This document shows positions 35,301-47,300 of a DNA stretch of 64,000 nt, one piece after another (position 1 is the first letter of the stretch; every line of letters begins with the position of its first letter). The DNA lies in the NCBI GenBank assembly GCA_024516035.1, contig CM044959.1:27678605-27742604 (forward strand). Reading direction: 5' to 3'. The position numbers and the translations under genes were made by a program. This stretch comes from Bactericera cockerelli (Eukaryota > Arthropoda > Insecta > Hemiptera > Triozidae). A model generated the notes under the pieces. That model had not been told where the DNA came from. It made no database searches and saw only the letters and a list, made by a program, of their open reading frames with translations.

Positions 35301-38300
35301 TGGAACCCGGCCCCAATTTACCGGTATTTTCGGAGGGTCCCCTAGGACTAACTTTTTTGATATTCATCCTAGATGGGGGTTGGTACATATTAAATCCAAT
35401 GATTGTGAGGTGCTGATTACGATTTTGACATTGATTTCTAGTTAAATGTTATTGTTGAGTCACCAGTGGTGGAATTTGACTTATTTTCGAGTGATAAGGA
35501 ATGTCGTGTGGCGTCACACCAGATTTTACAATTCATCTTAGAGGGGGGTTGTGACATATCAAATCCAATGATTTTGAGGTGGTGATTATGAAGCTGACAT
35601 TAATTTTTAGCAATTGATTACTGTTGAGTCACCAGTTATTTGCAAGAAAAAATAGGGATTCTCATTTGAAAATCGAAAAATAGCATCTAAATATTCTACA
35701 GAGGGGTCACCCTGTATAATTTTAAAATATGGAAAATACTCTTCTCAAAAACCAAAGAAATACACTTTTTTTTCTTCCAAAATATCAACTGGTTTAGAGA
35801 AAAATCTAGTGATCACAAAGTCGTGACCACCCTGTACATTAAGCTGTTTCGATTCCCATAATTTTTCGATATCTTCAAGTTATCGCCAAAATCCGCAAGC
35901 CACCAATCAGAATTCCGCTGGCGGCTCAACCAATAACTTAAACCATAATTCAAACCCTCAAATCCAAGAGAAATTTGTTGAAAAAGTAATTTCAGCTCGA
36001 TTGACAAAAAAAATAATGATCGTGGTAAGTTTTGAACTCGAGACACCTGGACGAACTAAGTGCCGTAAGTCATTTGGTCATACTATCCAGGTGTTTTCGC
36101 GCGAATTTTAAGTTGATATAAACGCGCAAGACGTGTTTTTGAAAACACAGTAAATCGGGCCTCAAGGGTACTCGTGATACACTCTCTTCATCTTGTCTGA
36201 TACACTTTTAGCAACCCCCAACTCCGTTTCATCTCATCCCAGTGTTCAGGACTTTTAATATCTTTACTATCTCACCCTTGCTTGAACCAATATCAAAGGG
36301 AATTAGCTCTCACGCACTCTACATGGTCTTGTAAGTTATTTATTAATCAGATTTATAATTAATCAGTTTTTTCCCCTATGAATGTGATAAAATTGTCTTA
36401 TACACTAAATATTTCTCTATTAGGGTGATATTTTGTCTTCGTTACTTAGGCTAACATTGGACAACTGAACATTGGGATAGAGGAAGCCACGATGGTCAAA
36501 TCACAGAAATAGAGTGTTCCGCAGATGTACTAGAACTTGCTTCCTCTCATTAACATCCTGAGGAGCCAAGTGTTCAAATTCTGCCACAGTAAAAGCTGTT
36601 CTTTATTTACCGAGGTGAAGTGATAATTTCTCTTGTCACAAGCTCCGAAACGTAAAGAATATAATAATATTACATATTATGTGAACTGTATATTTTAGAA
36701 TTATGGATTCTCTAGGTCAATAATATCCCACTGTACTTTATGGCAAGAAAATTCTTAAATCTAAAATAACTAAACAATAATTTTCATGAGAAGTGGAAAG
36801 TGTTCAATGATAAATACAATAAATCCTGTAACAAAGCTGCAGAAATCTATGCCTTGTCCATTCTTATTTAATGATTGGTTTAGGGAGAATAAAGTTCTGC
36901 TACAAAAAATTTATCCACCGTTTCGAAGTGAACTGATAATGGCTATGTTCACGTTCTCTATCACTTGGTGAATACAAAACTGGTGATTTCTGTAGGTATC
37001 AAACACCTCGGCCGAGGTGTGAAGAACGCCTATACAAAGAAAGAGACAGCCCGGCAGAGTGTAAGGTTACGGAAAACATAGTTCCCATGCATTTCATGTA
37101 CTTTCAGCCAGCGAAAAGTGCAACATGAATTTCAAAAATTGCGATTTTTATTTCAGAAATGGACTCTACGTTGAAAAATAAATTGATTTGACTTTTTGTT
37201 TGACTTCCTAGGCCAACGGGAACCCTATTTTCGAGACCCCCCAACAATCGTGAAAGACATGAAAAGATTCATAATTTTTTTTTTTTTTTCTGTTCTATCC
37301 AACGATTTGAATACATGTATGTGCGTCATGGAAACATCTGCAATTTTGATTGCTGTTGTGGGATCATAGTACCTGTGATGCTGATCTATCCGATGTGTGT
37401 GTCTATATTGGCTCTGAGCTAGTCACTATGACAAATAATCATCGTATACCGTGATTGTTTTCACACTTGGCTATCTTGTCATCAATTCAGTGTGGGGTGT
37501 TGTGTTGCACGCGAATATGCTAGAACTGGTAAATATGTATACAATTAGTTTTCCTTTAACATTTACATGTTGTCCAGTTGTCCACGCGTCAGGGAAATAA
37601 AACAGTGTCAGGAGAATGCCCAAAATGTCAGGGATAAAAATGTCGAAAATTTTAGAAGTCAAAAATTTCTATAAGAAAATTCCGGCTGTTGCAAAGACAA
37701 AGTTTATTTTTAACACTGTTAAAATCTAGTTTGCTTTAATATTACGAACTCTCCAATTGGTTGATTTAAAAAAAAAATAATAAAAAAATAGCTGTGAGAT
37801 TCTTGAATCAGCTGTTAGAATTTTATTGTGTATTATTATGTCACAATTTTTAGTGGGTAGCATCGACATTACGAGAACCTAATGCTAATGCGTCAAATCT
37901 CCAACCAACCGTCATATTCCAATATCTATGTCGTAATGCCGCCACTGGTCGACGCCTACTCTACAACTACCCCAATTGTCCTCACGAGGCTAGGGTAGGC
38001 CCCGACATCCGAAGTACAGAGCCGAAAAAATTCCGACCCCGCCGTGATTCGAACCCGGGTCACCTGCAGTGCAAGCGGAGCATGCTACCGCTAGTCCAAG
38101 TGTCTACTTAAAATTTGACCTTGACCCGACCAACTATGAAAAACCAAATTCTTTCAACTATGCACTAGGGTCTAAAAGTACATAATTGAAAATTTCATCT
38201 GTGGCGCAGAAGATTTTAGATACTTACCGATACCGTCAAACCTGAATATAAGAGAAATTAACTAGTGTGAACATCACACGGCTTCTATTACGATTGATTA

Positions 38301-41300
38301 AGTCTTCACTAAATTTCAAAAATAATATTGATAAAAAACTGCGATTGGTGGAATTGGCCCGGTGTGAAGACCGGGTCTTTCTTCAGGGCTTATCTTAAAC
38401 ATTTATCCTTATATCAGTTAAAAATACACTGCCAATTATAGACACAATACTTCCTCGTGATTGGTTCTCATTGTATACACTTGGCAATTTTGAGATTTTC
38501 TACTAAATCAATTGTATCTCCAAAACTACTTAACCGATTTTCTTCAATTTTGTTTTATATGAATACCGTTTTTCCTACATTCTAGATTCTACAAAAAATC
38601 TGTATTATCAATTTGTAGACTTTATTTTTTGACTTTTTTGTCCAAAATTTTGGATTTTCTTTTACATCAACGCTAAATCATATTTTATTTTTAAAAAATA
38701 TGCACTTTGTAAAACGCTAACACGCATATGAGCAAATCTAGGCATTATTTCATGATTTGTATTTCTTTTTACTTACAGGAACTGTGTACATGAATGGGGA
38801 TATTGGAAAAGTCGTGCCGGGAACGGCCTACCCTTCACGCAATCCGGAATCTCTGACAAACCCCGCGGGAACCAATGAGTTCGGCGCTATGAACGGAACT
38901 GTGGAATCGGAAGCGGGAAGCTTCGGCGGTGCTTCTTCGGAACCTCTCGACAATAACCGGGCTTCTTCGGTGGGAGGAGGAGCCATGGGAGGAGGGGGCG
39001 TGTCAATGGACCAGCTGAAACAGTTGCTTCTCGCTCAGCTCGAGTACTACTTCTCAAGGTAAGATTTCCATTCACACAGTGAGACTCAATATCTATTATT
39101 AAGGGCGGAACTAATAGACCTCTGTAATACCTCTGTGGCGCTAAGTCATGGATTGCGTACTGTGTAAGATAGGGAAAACCGACACTTACCAACGACTTAA
39201 GTTATTGATATTGTCTATTAATTCCGCCCTAAGTCTCACTTACGTATTATGAATATGATGTCCAACACATATAAACGTGTGAAGAAAGTTTAACTGCACG
39301 AGATGTCGGGAAGAAGGAGATGAGATGAATTTTATCACCTTGATAAGCAGAGAGAGAGAGAGATTTCCGTTTGTGACTCATCTATTTGGGCGATTCATTT
39401 TAATTTGAATACACTGGTGTTGTAATTTTAATGCACCAGATACCTATATTACTGGTAGAGGGAGGGTGTATTATGTTAATACACTCTTGACTCCCTCTCT
39501 CTCTTATCTTAATTCTCAACACCTCATCAGAAGCAATCACATGTTGGCACTTCACTTATGTTGCTGTGTCCGAGTCCTATGTTCAAGTATTATTATATTC
39601 GCAAGACACATTGTAATTCAACAAAATAAATTACATTATGTGTTATCTTGTTGTTGTTGTTGTAGCAGCTTGGCTACAGCTGGAGGAGTGAGTGATGGTC
39701 TTTATTCCAAAGTTGGCTCGTCCTGAACCACATATTTCTATGTGCGATCAACCATCATGTGAGGACTTGGACTTTTCTTTATAAGCCATTAAACCCTTAG
39801 GAAACTGCAAGCTAGCCTGGCTTGTAAGAGTTGGCTAGTCTGTTCTCTGTTTATAGTCCTCTAGCAGAACAAGTTATAAGTCCCGGTTAAGGAGAATTCA
39901 CATTCAATTCCTATCGAACACAAACTTTGATGTATTTCCCAAGAAACTTACAAAAGCCCAGTCGACAAGTAGTTTCAGATAGAAAACTGCAATTTTTTTG
40001 ACCCCTCCTCTTAAGTGTGTTTCATTTTCACAGGTCCTCACCATAGGTGGTGCTACTTTTAAATGGCTATGGTCTTATAATTCTCTGTTGCTTCTTGATG
40101 TTCTACAGGGAAAACCTTGCTAATGACGCTTATCTCCTATCTCAAATGGATAACGACCAGTATGTACCGATATGGACGGTGGCTAATTTCAATCAGGTGA
40201 AGAAGCTCACCAAGGATATCAAGCTTATTACAGAGGTTCTGAGAGGTAAGTTTTATCACGTTCTTTTTTAACACAACCTTCATATTCACCTTTTAAACTT
40301 TTTAGGACTAGATAAGAAATGACTGAAGCGAATATTTTTACTTTGGATCCTTTAGTTACCTAACGTTTAAGAATGAGAGATGAAAATAATGTTTAACATC
40401 ACTAATATGTAAAATAAAACTATTGGGCCCTAATGCATAATCAGACTTGGTCTCACAAATATTAATTGACCGATTAAGCCTCTACTCGAGTGTAAAAATT
40501 TGAAACAGTTATAATTGGTCCTTTAGTGTTGGTCGAATCAACATTAAAGTTCAAATTAAAATTCAAACAGCTGATAAAAGAATCTCTGTCGCACCCATTT
40601 TTTAGTGTCCCATTTTTGAATATACTAATCAGAGAGCTCGCAATATTTTAGCAAACATCATTTTTACCAGTGCGATACTAGCACTTAAATTCAAGCATTA
40701 TGCACTGTACAAATTAGTTAATTTATTAATTTGGCTTAAAGGATCTCTAGTTAAAACTCCGATCAGTGTTTAACTATGATGCACTTGGGTCAAATACTAT
40801 CAAATAGAATTAATTTACTATAAGCGTTTATACCTACTGAGATATATCATGTACATACACAATTGATAATATACTGACTGAGGTTTGTCAACAATTCAAC
40901 ATAGATAGAATAATTATTAATTTTTTACCCACTTACATTTTATTTTGTACGATTGTGAGTACTGAATACTTCATTGTTGTCACAATAGGAGAGGAACTTG
41001 ACAAATCATTTTGATGTCATCTTTAATCTACAGAGTGACCCTAAATCTAGGGGTGATGGAACTTCTAAATTTCAAAAGTGAAATCGCGTATTTTCTAGAA
41101 ATACACGAATTTAATTTCTCTTTGAGTTTTACTTGTAATAAAGCACTTTTTCTGAAGAAAAGCAAAAAGAATTATGGTAATTGATGTAAAGATGTAGGAG
41201 ATTTACAGTAAATCTTTTCGAAAATGTCGACGTCTACTAAAAAAAATAAATGCTCTTGAGAGGACAAAAAAGTGGTGCGTTCCACCCTATGGATGCGATC

Positions 41301-44300
41301 AACAGAAAAAAAGTGTTTTAGGACACTTCGTGTATTTCTAGAATGACACCTCGCTAGTAGAAAGAAAAATAACATAGAAGGAATAAATCCAGAAAGATGA
41401 GCAGAGAAATAGAGCGAGAGCATACAAATTTGATAACTTTTGTTTTAACTTTTTGTACTTATTTTTTGAGTGGGGCGTTTACGAAGTGGTGTTTTTGGAT
41501 GATCTCAATAACTATAAGGCACGGGTCATGGGAGTAAATTTTATGGGTGTTCAGCCAACTTAAGTTGAAAAGTTGGCTCATCCTGATCCACAAATTGATT
41601 TTGGTGCAATGGCTCTAAATAATGGATGCAGCACATGATGAAAGATACTCAGAAATATTTGTCAAAGAACCAGCACATTTCTATGTGCGATCAACCATCG
41701 TGCATCGTAAGAACTTTAAACTTTTTCTTCATAAGCCATGAAACTCTCGAGAAACTACAAGCTAGCCTTACTTGTTAGCGTTTTCTAGTCGTTCTATGTT
41801 ATAGTCGTCTAGCCGCTAGCGAGACACTGGTCTACCTGTTTATCGTCCCGTAGCCAGACGCAGATTATTAGAACCTGATGGATCATTTTATATAGATCTA
41901 TGAGGTGTCGAAATTCTGCTACATTAGCTGCACATGCTATGGTTATTTCAATAACGATGTTTACTGATCATTGTTTTTGTATCTTTTGCGTACATTCAAA
42001 TAAATGTTAATGAATGATTTTTGTATATTTTAAGCTAAAATGAAAATATAATCACTTTTGATAGTTACTCTTCGTAGTTTTAAATTTCTTTGCAGATTAT
42101 TAGAACCTGATGGATCATTTTATATCGAGATCTATGAGGTGTCGAAATTCTGCTACATTAGCTGCACATGCTATGGTTATTTCAATAACGATGTTTACTG
42201 ATCATCGTTTTTGTATCCTTTGCGTACATTCAAATAAATGTTAGTGAATGATTTTTGTATATTTTAAGCTAAAATGAAAATAGAATCGTTCTTGATAGTT
42301 ACTCTTCGTAGTTTTAAATTTCTTTGCAGATTATTAGAACCTGATGGATCATTTTATATCGAGATCTATGAGGTGTCGAAATTCTGCTACATTAGCGTTA
42401 CATGCTATGGTTATTTCAATAATGGTGTTTACTGATCATCGTTTTTGTATCTTTTGCGTACATTCAAATAAATGTTAATGAATGACTTTTGTATATTTTA
42501 AGCTAAAATGAAAACCATAAGCACTCTTGATGGTTACTCTTCGTAGTTTTATTTTTTTGCAGATTATTAGAACCTGATGGATCATTTTATATCAAGATCT
42601 ATGAGGTGTCGAAATTCTGCTACATTAGCTGTACATGCTATGGTTGTTTCAATAATGGTGTTTACTGATCATTGTTTTTAAATCCATTGCGTACATTCAA
42701 ATTAAAATTGTTTGATTCTTTTCCTACGGATTAAGCTGAAATGAAAATTATAATAATGACTTAAGTAATAGGTCAAATAGGTTTATAGGTATTCCACGGA
42801 TAGACTTTTACCGACCTCAGTAGCTTGATCGATAAGGCGGCGGACTTGTAACATAGAGGTCGGTGGTTCAAGACCCGGTTTCAGCGTAGATTTAGTAAAG
42901 CGAGTTTGAGTAGTTGTGCATATGTGAATGTCATATAACGGCGAAGGAAATCCTCACGGATAAATGGTAGTTACTGCGACAGATGTACAGAGATGACAGG
43001 CCCATCTCTGCAAATCTATCACAGAAGTTTGCCAGATAATGTTGGACTCCTCCTACCAACTAAAACCTTTCCGACTATAATTCTGGACACGAGAAATGTC
43101 AACCGTAATCGCGTGAATATTTCCACAGAGTCTTTATTAAATTTTCTGAAAAGGTCTTGTATCTGATAAGCTTACATATCTACCTATATTAATTACTTCC
43201 TGAATATTTTACTCTACAATCTATTTATTTATTTATTTACACTTTATTTATTTTTACAAAACTATCATCAACAAAGAATTAATAACAATAATTTAAAAAA
43301 AACTTAGAAGTATGTACAAAGAAAAAAAATAAAAAAAATAATAAAGATCAATATTAATTTTAATTACAATTGTTTAATCCGGGCGAAGTTAATGCCTTAG
43401 GCATTCTCTGCCACTTAACCCCGATTAAAATCTAAATTAATTATCTAGTATGGTTTTGTTTTCTGTTACATTTTAAGGTAAAAGAAATGTTCTTAAATTT
43501 CTTGTTTATTTATTGTCAACCCATTGTAAAAATGTATCACATTACTACAAATAAATTATACTAAAAACTATGTCCACAGAGTCCCCCAACGTGCAGGTGG
43601 ACGAGGAGGGCCAGAAGGTGAGGCCCAACCACAAGCGCTGCATCGTGATCCTGCGGGAGATCCCCGACTCGACGCCCCTGGAAGAGATCAAGGCCTTGTT
43701 CTCCGGGCCCAAGTGTCCGCGCTTCATCTCGTGCGAGTTTGCGCACAACAACTCGTGGTACGTCACGTTCGAGAATGACGAGGACGCCCAGGGAGCCTAC
43801 CGGTACTTGCGAGAGGACGTGCGAGAGTTCCAGGTAACACATGATGACGTATAACGCTTTTAGGACCACATTATAGAATAGAATATTTATTTATTTAATT
43901 ATTGTTCAAGGAATACAGAATATGTACATAGAACATGATTTGTGAAAGTGAGAGAAACAAATAGAAATTACCTTGTTTATACTGCCGAAGTGAGACTAAA
44001 AAGTCCCTTTATTCCAGCAGTCTAAACAAGGTCTTGTTTATTTTCAAATTTAAACAGACATTTTGTACGTACATTTAATATTCTTAAGATTATATACATA
44101 AAATAAAAAAGGCATGCTTAGGTTAGAAAAAAAAATATGAAACAGGATTAGATTTAATCTAACTGGACGCTATCTCTTAACTCAGGCTATAGTGCTCAGT
44201 GATTGGTTGAAAATCCCATTAGAGGGCGTGTTCAAGGATAGTCTCCACTTAGATTAAATCTAATCCTGTTTCATAATTCGGCCCTTAGTTAGTCTGAGGA

Positions 44301-47300
44301 TAGGTATGGAGATCATGAAGGCCATAGCATGAAGATGAATGAAGGTCATTCCAGAAATTTCAGTTGTATAAAGATCGAAAAGAAATAAGCAAATAAGCAA
44401 ACTGTTTACAAAATAATAAAAAAATAACATGATTAATGCCAAAGCAATGACGAGAACTCACTAGTAGTTCAATGACAACATTAGATTTTAATAACACGAT
44501 GATAATAAATCAAAGCAAAGGTTTTTTTTTCATTTTGGAATTTGGATATTCCAAAATGGATCAATCCAAATTTTGTATTAGATTCTTTCAATGTTTTGCA
44601 GATGTACTAGAACTTGATTCTTTATCTTATCCTGAGGAGCCAAGTGTTCAAATTCTGCCACAGTAAAATCTGTTCTTTATTTACCGAGGTGAAGTGATAA
44701 TTTCTCTTGTCCCAAGCTCCGAAACGTAAAGAATACAGTTTTTTTTATGTTTAACGTTCTGTATAACGAGTTGTTTTTGATGCACGATAGGCTTGTTCTA
44801 GACTAAAAAGTAATTGATTGATGAAATTCTCAAGGTGCTTTGTATGAATTGTATGAGATAAATAAATCCGTGCATCTGAACTACATATTTAAAATACACT
44901 TTGTTAAAATGACAAGATAAACATTTCATTTTCCATAATCAGATGAAATTATGAACATTGACCAGAGGTTACCATCTTATATTTAGGACAGATCTGAATT
45001 AATACACTGTATTCAGTGCATGTAATACATGTTCCTGTAAATTTTCTGTAAAAAAATAAATAAAGGCCTAATATGACCAAAAACATATTTCCAACACCTT
45101 CCAAATTCCAGCCAAGACCAATAACTGCTCTAAACTACTAAAGTTTTAAGGGTGATATAGCTACAAATAAGTACCATTTCTTTTTGGGATTTGCAATCAT
45201 GATATTGTACACTTCAATCTATCTTGACATGGATATCTCTAAATTAACAATATTAATTATTTCTCAGAGCGCCAAAAATAAATTTGTGCCAGTTGATTTT
45301 GTGTGATACCTGTGTATAACTACATTCACAATGTGTGTTCCTCAGGGCAAACCCATCATGGCCCGAATCAAAGCCAAGCCAATGAACATGAACCGCATGC
45401 CGCTCGGACCCCCCGTATCAGGGACAGGCGGCCCCATGAAGAATGGAGCGGGCCCCATCACGAGTACAGGGGGCCCTGGAGGGTTCCGCACGCCTCCCAC
45501 GGGCTATGGCCCGGACGCCGGCTCCCAGCCTCCCCCCCTACCCCCGGCCTCATATCAAACCCCCGTGGCGGCGGCCCCTCCCCCCACGGGGCCTCCCCCT
45601 CGCCACCACTTCATGTATAATAACAGCTCGGGAGCTGGAGCCCATGGGGGACCGATACCTGGCCCCCCCATGAACTTTGGCAACCCAGTGCAGATCTATG
45701 TGAGTATAATAATATAATAATGTCATTATTTATTTTTATATTTTTAAAAATACTATCGCGTGACTTGGAAATTTCAAAATTACTAAACATGGATATGAAA
45801 TTGGAAATGACCCTAGCTATGGATTGCTTTAGCATATTATCCTACATGGTTAAATAAAAAGTTCAGTGGCAAGGAAAAGAAACCGAGAAAACCGTGACCG
45901 CACAGCATTGTGCTCACTAATTAATTTCCAGGTTCTATTGTATAAAAATGTGAATTTTGATGAAGTGTAACTGAATGAATGGAAGGTATATGTAATATTA
46001 ATATAAAACTATGGATTCTTTAAATTTACATCACCAGGAATAGATATACATCCATCGATCCGTAGAAACAAATATGAATTTAAATGCTATAATAGACACA
46101 TTGCCATATCTGGTCTATAAGAAACACACAGAACCTATATCTTCACAGCAACATTAAAACCAACCAGTCAGTAATCGTGATCAAGCCTACGAGTTAGGCG
46201 AAACTTAAGTCAAAAAATAAAAAAAAAAAAAAAATTAAAGAATCCATAGTTTTATATTAAAATTACATATACCTAACACTACTTGGATTTCTAATATGAA
46301 CCTGATAACAAATGAATGACTGGAACCCTCTTCCTCTTCAGACGCTGCACCACCAGCAGCAGCCGTTCTACCCGCCGGGCATGCTGGCACCCTGGGGCCC
46401 CGCCTCGCCCGCCGCCTACTTCGACATTGGCTCCGTGTTCTCCGTGAACGGGCTGGCGCCCCAGACCTCCTTCGGCAAGGGCCCCGCCTCCTTGTACAAC
46501 AGCCAGGGAGGCCCCGGCAGTGTTCCCCGTGTGAGACCCAATACGTAAGTTTTTCCCTCACCCAGCCACCCAGCGACCACTGACACACAATCATACACCC
46601 TTTGTAATAATAATGTAATACAGAGGGTGTCGGGGAATTTATGATCCACTTAAATATCTGCAGAATGGCATGAAATTGATTATTTTGACAACGTCAAAGT
46701 TTGTCAAAAAAGTTGGTAATAAAGGTTTACCTTCTAACTTCAAACTAAAATTCCCATTGGGAGTGTGATTTTTTTTTCTCCATCTGATACTATGAGTGCG
46801 ATATTTGAGTGTATTTTGGTACACCCTGTATTTCGATATTTTTTTTATTTTTTAAATAGATTATACTAATTTTTTATTGAAGTCTCAAGAAATATAGTTT
46901 TCAATAACAGAGAGACCTGAACCAGCTAAAACGATGTTGTTTTAAAGTATAACCATTGTGTGTTTGGCAGGAACAGGAACAAAAGACACCCTGGCGGGGG
47001 GCCCCTGGTGAGCAACAATGTGGGGGGAGGGGGGCTCCTGACCCCCCTGACCATCACTCGTCCCGGTCCTCCCAGTCCGGCGATGGTCTAGTCGGAGGGC
47101 CTCCGGGCCGGATGTTCGGTGGTCCCGGGGGGCCGGTGAAGCCTCTGATGCAGTCGCCCATCCTCATGATGCACCATCAGGCGCCCCACCATCACCACCA
47201 CCAGGGGCATGGCTACGGCGGGGGCATGAGGGGGAGCAACTCGAGTAGTCATAGCAACCAGAGCAGCGTGGGGGACAACTCGGAGAACATTGACCCACGG

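Noticed and set aside
41861..42760. Mutually exclusive LARP4 exons
   Set aside because: Joining any unit after 40245 in the required phase gives an immediate TAG.
45303..45673. Two extra Pro/Arg-rich open frames overlapping 45346-45699
   Set aside because: Shadow frames of the GC-rich LARP4 exon; only one frame continues the RRM and fits both splice phases.
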